From positions 1-63,996 of the forward strand of contig JAFXDE010000029.1 in assembly GCA_017516315.1 (NCBI GenBank): 63,996 bases of DNA, in the 5' to 3' direction. The stretch comes from Clostridia bacterium. Its GTDB lineage: Bacteria; Bacillota; Clostridia; Oscillospirales; Acutalibacteraceae. The notes under the pieces are model-generated. The model had not been told where the DNA came from, ran no database searches, and was given only the letters and a program-made list of their open reading frames with translations. Shown here piece after piece: positions 26,601 through 35,104 of the stretch; position 1 is the first letter of the stretch; each line of letters starts with the position of its first letter. A program made the position numbers and the translations under genes.

Positions 26601-27003
26601 TACCAGAACCTTCGAAGGCTATAAGATTGTCGCAGTTCTTAAGGCTGAAGAGTCAGATACAGAAAAGGGTAAGATAGCACAGTACCATAACGGTCTCGTT
26701 AACACAGTCAACGGCTCAAATGTCGATCTCGGTATGGAGGGCGGCGAAAGCACTCTCAAAGCAAATATGGGCAAGACCACAATCACTGCTGTAGTCGATG
26801 ATGAGTGCAGATTAGTAAGCTACGATGTAGATATGCCTTATTCAATGGATATGAACGTTATTACTACTCTTAATCTCTCCGATGTATCTGACAGCGGCGG
26901 TCTCGGTGAAATTTTCGGCAACAGCTCATCAATCAAGCTCGAAATCGGCGTAAAAATGTCAGGCAATCAGAAGAGCAGCTCTGTATTTACCAGAACAAAA
27001 TAA
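23662..27003 (+). CDS. Secreted multi-FN3 protein with the shared C-terminal domain
   Basis: Exported protein of 1113 residues. Signal peptide to about residue 29 (VATASAASVKK). Eight to nine FN3 domains of ~85-95 residues run from ~30 to ~805, each with a YxIQ or YRV strand and a SYTVKKL-like turn (VTLTWKKTSGAKGYEIQQKS, VSLSWTAVSGAKSYQIQYSK). The first ones are very Lys-rich. A unique C-terminal region (~805-1113) includes FEGYKIVAVLKAEE and TTITAVVDDECRLVSYDVDM, matching the pattern of its neighbours. The ATG follows CGGAGGAAAAAAC. It lies 49 nt after the BspA-like gene and may be cotranscribed with it. Likely elongated surface stalk presenting the C-terminal domain. Confidence 0.83.
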   Translation: MKKVLAAIVTFIFSMCLLSATVATASAASVKKVSSFKASATPVAVTLTWKKTSGAKGYEIQQKSGKKWKTVTNIKKQKTTSYTVKKLKNGTTYQFRIRAVNGKKKGAYVTVKVKTGVQKIANVKAVSTALTTAKVTWDKANVTGYELQYSTSKKFTKKTTKTVKIKKAKTTSYTVKKLTAGKKTYFRVRGYVNGSAKTYYGSYTTVNATTAVTAMSNVNVKSVTDSSVTVGWSKISGVGGYQVQKLQSGKWVDVSTSVKSSVAQYTVNGLSAFADQQIRIRAYQKSGSKTFYNNWVTVKAKTNMGKVSGVSVSNLTASSAKISWKAAGGAAGYRVLNGSTKLADVKATSATVSLKAASSYKITVVPYNGSVTGTASSAVSFTSPCAKVTGLNTGSITDSAVSLSWTAVSGAKSYQIQYSKDGKNWLSATSSAASTTIRNLDANTSYTFKVSAVNQNGGKNQNGEYSAAVTVKTLIGVPSGLKVTALSDTSATVSWNAARGAKAYRVFRNNSSVAETTATSVTLTLAPATTYKVSVMGYDGDVNGALSDNIEFTTTPSKITGVTAEKTADKAFIKWAAADGAAGYEIQYRKATASEWLPCGFTEDTEFFAENLTKGTAYVFRVCAYNYNGDKRQTGAFSDTTASVTVSEFFTKIDDTNDILEWNAIDGADAYKVEYYVYDSDKWMEDSYGSATSARVQSNNSIDTFKVVAYDEDQNVIYTSKSVNFTKSGYTLTQDGSKLTVSWPASASKYKVTRSTDKNYKDTQEITATTATYYLAPGLMHRFEIYTDNGTKVAKFAVDIPELNLTDTSDTAVNSQLAYLAEGINRSKYDYSHKTVINTSSEMNSDISYMKFGMPGFEDGLLFDSSVTSLFKLVFSDMLKGTNHKIADGYIECYDKGAVSALFGIMGETGGDSNATNIKEEAVATFDHQIRGTVRNLNTGKYSNIDLDEAIQPANGNGDAYIYNLINTTAWKNGFESVKTTRTFEGYKIVAVLKAEESDTEKGKIAQYHNGLVNTVNGSNVDLGMEGGESTLKANMGKTTITAVVDDECRLVSYDVDMPYSMDMNVITTLNLSDVSDSGGLGEIFGNSSSIKLEIGVKMSGNQKSSSVFTRTK

Positions 27004-27020
27004 TCTAATAAATAATCAGT

Positions 27021-27050
27021 CTCAGGGGATACATCGTGTATCCCCTTGAG
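27021..27050 (+). other. Hairpin after the multi-FN3 gene, no T-tract
   Basis: CTCAGGGGATACA pairs with TGTATCCCCTTGAG with a single bulge. It lies 19 nt before the next start. Without a T-run it is more likely an mRNA processing or stability element than a terminator. Confidence 0.45.
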
Positions 27051-27068
27051 CTGTCAGGATGAACAAAT

Positions 27069-28043
27069 ATGAATCAGAAGAAAATCATTCAGCTCGCCGT
27101 AATAACCGTCGTAGGTGTATGGATTTTTTGTATGAGTACCTTAATCTCTGTTACTATGGGAAAAAGGATGCTCGCCGCACAGACCACGGCTCCCGTAGCG
27201 ACTGTACCTACGGTGCCTTCGACCACAGCTCCCACAACTACCGAGGCGCCTTCTACTACGAGGCTTCCCGTTGGCGGCAACATAGTTATGGCTGATGTTT
27301 CCGTAGAGGACCCGGAGTGGTATGTGGAGGAACAGGAATCCATAAAGGTTTCACAGATTATTGAAGAGGTTAATAAAAATAATACCACTCAGAAAACCAC
27401 GAAGCCTAAATCAAATGTTCCAAGCGGTAAGAGCTCCATCATAAAAACCTATGTAAACGGCATAAATAAATTAAAGTCAACGACGGACTTTTCTCTTTAT
27501 AAGGATGATAAGCTTAATCTGACGATCGATAAAATGCCTGCGGAGACCATCGCCAAATCTATGGCAGAGAGTCTAATGAAGCAGGTACAGAAAAAGCCTG
27601 TCAGTTATAACTTTGTCGGCGGTATCGACTCGGGTACGGGGCTTACACCTAACCAGGCTATAGCACCTCTTAATGTGGCTGCTGCCGTGGAGGAGAGTGC
27701 AGTAACCTCGGCTGTGGCTACGGCTACGGATGACGGAGGTTACAAAATTACACTTATTATGGCTCCTGAGCTGCAGACCTACACTACTCCCGCTAAAAAC
27801 CATTCCACTATGGTAGAGGTTGTAGACATTGCTCCTTACATACCTAAAGGCCTTACGGTGAAAACTCTCGATATGAGCTACACGGATACTAAAATAGAGG
27901 CTGTTTTCGATAAGGAAGGAAAAATAACCTCTATGGTACATTATCTTAAGGTGGAAAAGGCTGTAGCGAATGTAAACTTTATCATCGATGTAGAGGTTAT
28001 CGTACACGGTGACTTTACCAGTAACTACACTTTCAGTTATTAA
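27069..28043 (+). CDS. Membrane-anchored protein with Thr/Pro linker and shared C-terminal domain
   Basis: Protein of 324 residues, not in a family I can name. N-terminal transmembrane anchor (~7-32, IIQLAVITVVGVWIFCMSTL), a Thr/Pro/Ala-rich linker (~37-70), a spacer, and a ~200-residue domain from about 118: YVNGINKLKS, then DDGGYKITLIMAPE and IEAVFDKEGKITSMVHYLKV. The same order of motifs occurs in the gene at 28490 and in the C-termini of the two larger proteins upstream. ATG at 27069 after CAGGATG. Predicted on the outer face of the membrane. Confidence 0.72.
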   Translation: MNQKKIIQLAVITVVGVWIFCMSTLISVTMGKRMLAAQTTAPVATVPTVPSTTAPTTTEAPSTTRLPVGGNIVMADVSVEDPEWYVEEQESIKVSQIIEEVNKNNTTQKTTKPKSNVPSGKSSIIKTYVNGINKLKSTTDFSLYKDDKLNLTIDKMPAETIAKSMAESLMKQVQKKPVSYNFVGGIDSGTGLTPNQAIAPLNVAAAVEESAVTSAVATATDDGGYKITLIMAPELQTYTTPAKNHSTMVEVVDIAPYIPKGLTVKTLDMSYTDTKIEAVFDKEGKITSMVHYLKVEKAVANVNFIIDVEVIVHGDFTSNYTFSY

Positions 28044-28057
28044 AATGAATAAATCGG

Positions 28058-28086
28058 TTGACTTTACCGATAATAAGTGCTATAAT
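28058..28086 (+). promoter_or_regulatory. Strong promoter of the 64-residue membrane protein
   Basis: TTGACT, 17 nt, TATAAT. The -10 ends 31 nt before the start codon. Confidence 0.85.
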
Positions 28087-28117
28087 TTATAAGTAATAAT
28101 TTCTTGGAGGAATAAAG

Positions 28118-28312
28118 ATGGAAACTTTCAAAAAAGTGCTTAAGGTTGTTGCTGTTATCGTAGCTGTCGCTGCTGCAGTTGCAGGTATTTATGTAGCAGT
28201 AACTAAGATTATCGAAAAGAAAAAGCTTAAGAATGCAGATGACAGAGTAAATTATGTTTCCTGCGCATCCTTAGAAGGAGATTACGACTTTATCTCCGAG
28301 ACAGTAGCATAA
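28118..28312 (+). CDS. Small single-pass membrane protein (64 residues)
   Basis: METFKKVLKVVAVIVAVAAA begins a protein with one transmembrane helix (~8-30), a basic KIIEKKKLK stretch and an acidic 30-residue tail (DDRVNYVSCASLEGDYDFIS). It has a near-consensus promoter, a GGAGG site 9 nt from the ATG and its own terminator, so it is a real, independently expressed gene. I do not know its function. It sits between two genes of the surface-protein cluster. Confidence 0.8.
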   Translation: METFKKVLKVVAVIVAVAAAVAGIYVAVTKIIEKKKLKNADDRVNYVSCASLEGDYDFISETVA

Positions 28313-28323
28313 AATAAAAGAAT

Positions 28324-28354
28324 CAGAGGAGAGATTTCTCCTCTGTTTTTTTTT
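28324..28354 (+). terminator. Terminator after the small membrane protein
   Basis: CAGAGGAGA / TCTCCTCTG stem, 4-nt loop, nine T. Confidence 0.95.
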
Positions 28355-28425
28355 GTAGAAAAGAATAAACCGACTGCTCTTTGCATTTTTATGTATAAGT
28401 AAGTCGGTAATTTTTGTTATTTATC

Positions 28426-28454
28426 TTGAAAAAGCTTTATGGGATTGATATAAT
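28426..28454 (+). promoter_or_regulatory. Promoter of the second Thr/Pro-linker protein and GH3 gene
   Basis: TTGAAA, 17 nt, TATAAT, ending 35 nt before the start at 28490. Confidence 0.8.
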
Positions 28455-28489
28455 GATATGAGGTAATTTGTATACAGGAGGTATATACT

Positions 28490-29467
28490 ATGAATGATTT
28501 TAATGAATATCCTGAAGAAATGGAAACAGCTGAGGTGCAGAAGGGAAGATATTCCTCATCGGATAAAAAGGGAATTCTGCTTGTAGTTGTTCTTGCTCTT
28601 ATTGTAGTTGCTTTTATTTTCAGTATTAAGCGCAGCTCAGAGAATAAGCCCGTTCAGGCAGATCCCGGTACTACGGCATCTGCTGCAGTGACTACCGTAA
28701 TGCCCGCTACTTCTGCTACTACATTGCCTGCTACTCTTCCGCCCACATCGGATGTGCAGACAACTGTACCCGTTCAGACTACATCTTCTGCAGAAACTAC
28801 GGTACCCGTGACGGTAAAAACAGAGCCCTCAAAGGCCGATATTCTCGCAGAGGTCAGCAAGGGAATCAACTCTCTTAAAAGCGAAACAGCTTCCTTTAAG
28901 GCTGTAAAAAAGCAGCTTATAAGCATAGATCTTATCGACTGCTCAGTTCCCGTTCTTACCGGTCCTATCAATACTGTTATCGACTTCTTTGAGGGTGAAG
29001 AAATGATCGAATACGATATTACCAACGGTAAGGGACCCAATCCCGAAAAGCAAGGCGAGGAAACCGTCGTAAATCACGAGATTCCTCCTACGGATAAGCC
29101 TTTTTCTTTGACGGTTGACGGTGTGGCAGAGGCTAAGGCCGAAAAGACAGATAAGGGTACTCTTTACACTGTAAAGGTGGTTCCCGAAACCAGTACACTC
29201 CAGAATCCTCGTCCTCCCCATCATAATGCCGCCTGCGATACTCTCGATTTCTCTACCTTCGAGCTTCCTGTCGGTGAGCTTACCAAGGTTGACTTCGAAT
29301 ATCCCGGCGCTACCGTAAGCGTTCTCGTAGATGAATCGGGCAAGGTAATTCAGTACCGTGAGAGACTCGAGATGAAGGGTGTCGGTGAGGGTAACGCCAT
29401 CGGTATCAGCGGCAGCGGCAGTATGGAAGGCTATATGGAAGAATCCTGGGATATTCAGTGGAAATAA
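28490..29467 (+). CDS. Membrane-anchored protein with Thr/Pro linker and shared C-terminal domain (paralogue)
   Basis: Protein of 325 residues with the same design as the gene at 27069. A short acidic cytoplasmic N-terminus, a transmembrane helix (~29-45, ILLVVVLALIVVAFIFSI), a Thr/Pro/Val-rich linker (~58-108), and a C-terminal domain from ~115 with SKGINSLKSETASF, KTDKGTLYTVKVVPE and VSVLVDESGKVIQYRERLEM. ATG follows AGGAGG at 8 nt. The stop is 15 nt before the GH3-family gene, so the two are very likely one transcript. Function unknown. Confidence 0.75.
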   Translation: MNDFNEYPEEMETAEVQKGRYSSSDKKGILLVVVLALIVVAFIFSIKRSSENKPVQADPGTTASAAVTTVMPATSATTLPATLPPTSDVQTTVPVQTTSSAETTVPVTVKTEPSKADILAEVSKGINSLKSETASFKAVKKQLISIDLIDCSVPVLTGPINTVIDFFEGEEMIEYDITNGKGPNPEKQGEETVVNHEIPPTDKPFSLTVDGVAEAKAEKTDKGTLYTVKVVPETSTLQNPRPPHHNAACDTLDFSTFELPVGELTKVDFEYPGATVSVLVDESGKVIQYRERLEMKGVGEGNAIGISGSGSMEGYMEESWDIQWK

Positions 29468-29482
29468 GGAAGTGACCGAAAA

Positions 29483-31156
29483 ATGGCAGGATTTTCGGAT
29501 ATAGGTGTATTTTTAGGCTATCTCGAATGGCTTAAGGTGGATTATTACACCTCACATCCCGTAAAAATTCAGAAAAATGTGCTGAAAAGCATCATTAAAA
29601 GAAATAAAAATACCGAATTCGGTAAAAAAATCGGTCTTGGCAAGGTTTCTTCTGTAGAGGATTTTCAGAAGAATATGCCTATGACAACTTATGCTGACTA
29701 CGATGAATATGTAGAAAGAATGCAGCGGGGCGAAAGGAATCTTATAATAAAGAGGAGACCTGTCCGTTACTGCTCCTCCTCTGGGTCCGTCGGTAAGCCT
29801 AAGATTATGCCTAAATGCGGGGAAGACCTGTGGATTATGCAGTGCATGGGCTTTTCCGGAACTACAGGCTGTGCTGCCAAATGGTTCCGTAAAAGGGGAG
29901 TAAAATTCCCTAAGCAGGTGGGAAATGTGGCTATAGTTCTTACGGGTCACAGACTCGCCGACGGCAGGATGTGTAACGGCGCGGGACAGATACCTCTTTC
30001 TTATCTTAAGCCCATTGCGCCCTTTTTTCTGACTACTCCGAATGATTTTATGTATCCCGTAGACGAAGCCTCGGTTAATACCTCTTATTTTCATCTGCGC
30101 TTCGCTCTTCAGAGAAAGGATCTTACATACCTTGGCGCTATGGTTATTACCCTTCTTACCACTATGTTCGATTATCTCGAGCAGAACTGGGAGATGATAT
30201 GTAATGACATCGAAAAGGGTACTATCGACCCTTCGGTAAAATGTCCCGAAGAGCTTCGCAGAAAATGGGAAAAGAAGCTCAAGCCGATGCCCGAAAGATC
30301 GGCTGAAATACGCCGCGAATGTGAAAAAGGCTTTGATACACCCATCGTTCCCCGTATATGGCCGAAATATCTCTGGTCCTACGGAATGGTCGGCTCTAAC
30401 CTTAAATTCTATGTAGATAAGCTAAGAAAATATATCGGTGATGCGCCCGTACATAATATGGGATATGCAGCGGCAGAGGGGTATATGGCTATTCCGACAG
30501 AGCTTGATGCTATGGATTATGTGCTTTTACCTCAGTCTGTTTTCTTCGAGTTTATTCCCGTCGATAATCCCGACTGTGAAAGACCTCTCACTATTGACGA
30601 AATCGAAGTGGGTAAGGATTATGAGCTTGTAGTTACAAATCGCTCGGGACTTTGCCGCTACAGAATAGAAGATGTAGTCCGTGTTACCGGCTATTACAAA
30701 AAGACGCCCAAGGTAGAATTCCTTTACAGAAATAATCTCGCTATGAACATCGCCAACGAAAAAACCACTACTCAGATGGTTGACTGGGCGGCGGCAGAGA
30801 CACAGAAGGCACTCGGAATTTCCTTCAAGGGCTATAGCTTCTGCAATGACCGTGACAGTGATCCGGTCCGTTATATGATGCTCGCAGAGCCTGAGGGTGA
30901 GATAGATAAAAGTATGCTCGATGAAATTGCCATAAAGCTCGATTGGTGTCTTTGCGAAAGCAATGAGAAATATTTCAAGTACCGCCGCTGGGGTATGCTC
31001 GGTGAGCCTAAGGTTGTTTTTCTTAAAAAGAATACCTATGCCGATTACAGAGAAATGCTTAAAAACCGGGGAAAGGTTTTAAATCAGATAAAGCCTGTAA
31101 CTGTGATAAATAACGATGAAAGAAAAGAGTTTTTCTTCTCGCATATTGATGAATAA
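29483..31156 (+). CDS. GH3 (auxin-responsive promoter) family adenylating enzyme
   Basis: Protein of 557 residues, similar in length and pattern to GH3 acyl-acid amido synthetases of the ANL adenylating superfamily. Features include the P-loop-like RYCSSSGSVGKPKIMP, MGYAAAEGYMAIP, the NRSGLCRYRIEDVVRV block, NEKTTTQM and FKGYSFCNDRDSDPVRYMML. No signal peptide: cytoplasmic. In plants GH3 enzymes join amino acids to jasmonate or auxin; bacterial substrates are mostly unknown. It follows the anchored protein by 15 nt and ends at a strong terminator, so its substrate may relate to the surface cluster (inference). Confidence 0.82.
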   Translation: MAGFSDIGVFLGYLEWLKVDYYTSHPVKIQKNVLKSIIKRNKNTEFGKKIGLGKVSSVEDFQKNMPMTTYADYDEYVERMQRGERNLIIKRRPVRYCSSSGSVGKPKIMPKCGEDLWIMQCMGFSGTTGCAAKWFRKRGVKFPKQVGNVAIVLTGHRLADGRMCNGAGQIPLSYLKPIAPFFLTTPNDFMYPVDEASVNTSYFHLRFALQRKDLTYLGAMVITLLTTMFDYLEQNWEMICNDIEKGTIDPSVKCPEELRRKWEKKLKPMPERSAEIRRECEKGFDTPIVPRIWPKYLWSYGMVGSNLKFYVDKLRKYIGDAPVHNMGYAAAEGYMAIPTELDAMDYVLLPQSVFFEFIPVDNPDCERPLTIDEIEVGKDYELVVTNRSGLCRYRIEDVVRVTGYYKKTPKVEFLYRNNLAMNIANEKTTTQMVDWAAAETQKALGISFKGYSFCNDRDSDPVRYMMLAEPEGEIDKSMLDEIAIKLDWCLCESNEKYFKYRRWGMLGEPKVVFLKKNTYADYREMLKNRGKVLNQIKPVTVINNDERKEFFFSHIDE

Positions 31157-31165
31157 GTCATAATA

Positions 31166-31197
31166 AAACTACCCACCGTAGGCGGGTAGTTTTTTCA
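31166..31197. terminator. Bidirectional terminator between GH3 and arabinofuranosidase genes
   Basis: AAACTACCC pairs with GGGTAGTTT, extended by a partial inner stem, with A-run before and T-run after. The flanking genes converge. Confidence 0.88.
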
Positions 31198-31203
31198 TAT
31201 AGC

Positions 31204-32709
<1,506 letters not shown>

Positions 32710-32729
32710 TTAATCTTAAGAATAATTTG

Positions 32730-32758
32730 AGTTTATCATAATCACCCATTAATGTAAA
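32730..32758 (-). promoter_or_regulatory. Probable abfA promoter
   Basis: Minus strand: TTTACA, 17 nt, TAAACT. Confidence 0.5.
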
Positions 32759-32783
32759 TAGATAGACAGAAATATTTTATTAT

Positions 32784-32815
32784 AAAAAAACAAGGCAGTC
32801 AAAACAACTGCCTTG
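32784..32815 (-). terminator. Terminator of the DUF4352-like lipoprotein gene
   Basis: Minus strand: CAAGGCAGT, 7-nt loop, ACTGCCTTG, seven T. Starts 9 nt after the stop. Confidence 0.92.
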
Positions 32816-32823
32816 CTATAAAA

Positions 32824-33798
32824 TTATCCCTTAAAGGTATAATCCTTTGAGTCAAAGGATATATCTAATTCTACTTCATTTTCGCTTACTGTTTTAGGAA
32901 CTTCGATAAGACAGTAACAAGAGCGTTTTGCAAGAGGAGAAATCTGTTCATAAGAACTAAATCCTCTTTGGTCATCATCTTCAACCACAACGAAACCTGT
33001 ATATGTATACTTACCCATATAAGAAGCCTTTACACCTACAAAGGAATCTGCATCTTTTGCAGAGCTTTGTAAGTTTTCAATATCATACTTAACAACAAGA
33101 TATGTATTATCTTTACTGTCAACTTCGTAGTGCCTGTATGAACCACTTGTATTTGACGGAAGGAGATCGTCAGTATACTCAATTCCTTTGAATGTTAAAA
33201 CCGCAAAATCTTCAACCGTTAATATATCACCTGTATTTAAAACAGTTGCTTTTCTTTCTACATTACCTACTGTGTAGTTATATGTATACACTTTTTCATT
33301 TACATTCACAGTAATATTAAGTGCAGTTTCTGTTTCAGGAACTGAAAAAGCACAGTGGAATCTGTAGTTAGTGAGTGGTGTAAGATTTTCATACTGCGAA
33401 ACATAAGTTGAATTGTTTGTTTCTATTGCATATAAACCTGCAACATACTCTGTACCATCTACACCAACAGCCTTTGCTGACATAAAGTTATTGCTTTCAA
33501 TAGCAGTAGTACTGATGTTTTTAATATCAAAAATCATATCAACATACACTTCACCCGGATTATCGTTATTATAATGTATGTCATCACCGAGAGATGCTGT
33601 AACTTTATCAGTTGTTGTAACTTTAAATAAAGTAACTTCCGCATATTCTTCTACTGAATTCATTGTGCCGATAACCAATTCCGTTGCATTTTTTGATGGC
33701 TTTGCTGTTTCATCCTTACCTGAGTTTCCACAAGCTGTCAGTACTGCAAATACTAAAAGTGCGGCAACTACAATTACTAAACTTTTCTTCTTATTCAT
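32824..33798 (-). CDS. Lipoprotein with two tandem DUF4352-like domains
   Basis: Protein of 324 residues with signal peptide and lipobox (LLVFAVLTACGNSG). Two Ig-like repeats of ~125 residues follow: one around EEYAEVTLFKVTTTDKV to NVNEKVYTYNYTVG, one around VEDFAVLTFKGIEYTDDL to DISFDSKDYTFKG. Both have a VDMIFDIKN / LVVKYDIEN strand and an LTPLTNYR / ISPLAKRS turn, consistent with tandem duplication of a DUF4352 (telokin-like) module. Base composition is more AT-rich than abfA. It is divergent from an XRE regulator with similar composition, so the pair may have arrived together. Confidence 0.75.
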   Translation of the reverse strand: MNKKKSLVIVVAALLVFAVLTACGNSGKDETAKPSKNATELVIGTMNSVEEYAEVTLFKVTTTDKVTASLGDDIHYNNDNPGEVYVDMIFDIKNISTTAIESNNFMSAKAVGVDGTEYVAGLYAIETNNSTYVSQYENLTPLTNYRFHCAFSVPETETALNITVNVNEKVYTYNYTVGNVERKATVLNTGDILTVEDFAVLTFKGIEYTDDLLPSNTSGSYRHYEVDSKDNTYLVVKYDIENLQSSAKDADSFVGVKASYMGKYTYTGFVVVEDDDQRGFSSYEQISPLAKRSCYCLIEVPKTVSENEVELDISFDSKDYTFKG

Positions 33799-33854
33799 TT
33801 TGTTATTCCTCCTGAATTAAAGTAATTCGGGCATTTTGTACCCTCACAACTGTG

Positions 33855-33883
33855 ATTTTATCACAAAAGTTTCATCTTGTCAA
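33855..33883 (-). promoter_or_regulatory. Promoter of the DUF4352-like lipoprotein gene
   Basis: Minus strand: TTGACA, 17 nt, TAAAAT. A GTGAT-TTT-ATCAC inverted repeat (33853-33865) overlaps the -10 and might be bound by the divergent XRE protein. Confidence 0.75.
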
Positions 33884-33910
33884 CTTTTACCATCATTTTG
33901 ATATTTTAAA

Positions 33911-33937
33911 TTTACACGAATCAGTTTACTATATAAT
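33911..33937 (+). promoter_or_regulatory. Candidate promoter of the XRE gene
   Basis: TTTACA, 15 nt, TATAAT; the spacing is short. Confidence 0.4.
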
Positions 33938-33964
33938 TGATAATTTTTATTCGGGAGTTAGCTG

Positions 33965-34255
33965 ATGATTTACGATGTAGCTGATAAAATACGAAAATTA
34001 AGAGAACAAAACGGGATTACTCAAACTGAACTTGCACAAAAACTAAACATTACGCGTTCAAGTGTAAATGCATGGGAAATGGGCATTTCCGCACCATCGA
34101 CACAAAATATAATTGAGCTTTCCGAAATTTTCAATGTTTCAACAGATTATCTTCTCGGAGTAAATAAAACTGCTTCTATAAGCGTGTCAGGTCTTTCAGA
34201 CAAGGATATTGAATTATTGCACAGTATAGTTGCACATTTAAAAAACAAAGATTAA
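33965..34255 (+). CDS. XRE-family transcriptional regulator
   Basis: Protein of 96 residues. An N-terminal HTH_3 domain spans residues 8-62: IRKLREQNGITQTELAQKLN, ITRSSVNAWEMGISAPSTQN, IIELSEIFNVSTDYLLGVN. A short C-terminal helix follows (DKDIELLHSIVAHLKNKD). The ATG follows a weak GGGAGTT site. Divergent from the lipoprotein gene and of similar AT-rich composition; it may regulate that gene. Ends at its own terminator. Confidence 0.9.
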   Translation: MIYDVADKIRKLREQNGITQTELAQKLNITRSSVNAWEMGISAPSTQNIIELSEIFNVSTDYLLGVNKTASISVSGLSDKDIELLHSIVAHLKNKD

Positions 34256-34263
34256 TATACTCT

Positions 34264-34286
34264 GCCATCGAAAGATGGCTTTTTTT
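34264..34286 (+). terminator. Terminator of the XRE gene
   Basis: GCCATC, GAAA tetraloop, GATGGC, seven T. Confidence 0.92.
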
Positions 34287-34345
34287 ATTTTGTGTATTGT
34301 AATAACAATCTTTCTTTGTTATAATCAAACAAACGGGGTGAATAT

Positions 34346-35104
34346 ATGTTTAATTTTTTTGCTAAGGAAGAAAACAGACAGGGAGGGTCATTTCATCTGA
34401 CAGGCTCTGACTGTAATCATATAAAGAATGTCCTTCGTATGAAGAAGGGGGATACTCTTCTCATTTCCTGCGAGGGGAAAAGCCATCTTTGTGTTCTCAG
34501 TGAATGTGAAAAGAATTTCGCTGTAGCCGAGATAATCGAAGAGGACTTTCAGGATACGGAATTACCCGTGAAAATTTATCTTTTCCAGGGTCTTCCTAAG
34601 GGCGACAAAATGGAGCTTATTATCCAGAAGACCGTAGAGCTCGGTGTACATAAGCTTATCCCGGTAGAAATGAACCGCTGTGTGGTAAAGCTTGACGGTA
34701 AAAAGAAGCTGTCTAAGGCTGCACGCTGGCAGGCTATAGCAGAAAGTGCCGCCAAGCAGAGTAAAAGAACTCTTGTACCCGAAATAGAGGTGCCTGTTTC
34801 CTTCGGCGAAGCGCTGAAAAAGGCCGCTGAGCTTGACCTGCTTTTAGTTCCTTACGAAAGTAAAAAAGGAATGGAGGATACGAGAGAAGCTCTTTCTCTT
34901 ATAAAAAAAGGCTCTTCAGTGGGTATTCTGATAGGCCCCGAGGGTGGCTTCGAGGAGTCTGAGGTGGAAAAAGCTTTTTCTGCGGGCGGCAAGGTTGTTT
35001 CCCTCGGAAGTCGAATACTGCGTACGGAGACTGCGGCGATTACCGCTGTAGGAATGTGTATGCTTCATACAGAAATGAATCTTAAGGATGAAAAGAATGA
35101 TTAA
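34346..35104 (+). CDS. rsmE: 16S rRNA m3U1498 methyltransferase
   Basis: SPOUT-family enzyme of 252 residues that methylates U1498 of 16S rRNA. The trefoil-knot SAM site is clear: VGILIGPEGGFEESEVEKAF and VSLGSRILRTETAAITAVGM. The N-terminal PUA-like domain starts with HLTGSDCNHIKNVLRMKKGD. ATG at 34346 after ACGGGGTG. Its stop overlaps the start of the next rRNA methyltransferase by 8 nt. Confidence 0.95.
   Translation: MFNFFAKEENRQGGSFHLTGSDCNHIKNVLRMKKGDTLLISCEGKSHLCVLSECEKNFAVAEIIEEDFQDTELPVKIYLFQGLPKGDKMELIIQKTVELGVHKLIPVEMNRCVVKLDGKKKLSKAARWQAIAESAAKQSKRTLVPEIEVPVSFGEALKKAAELDLLLVPYESKKGMEDTREALSLIKKGSSVGILIGPEGGFEESEVEKAFSAGGKVVSLGSRILRTETAAITAVGMCMLHTEMNLKDEKND

Noticed and set aside
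27021-27050. Intrinsic terminator after the multi-FN3 gene
   Set aside because: Good stem but no T-tract; kept as a hairpin only.
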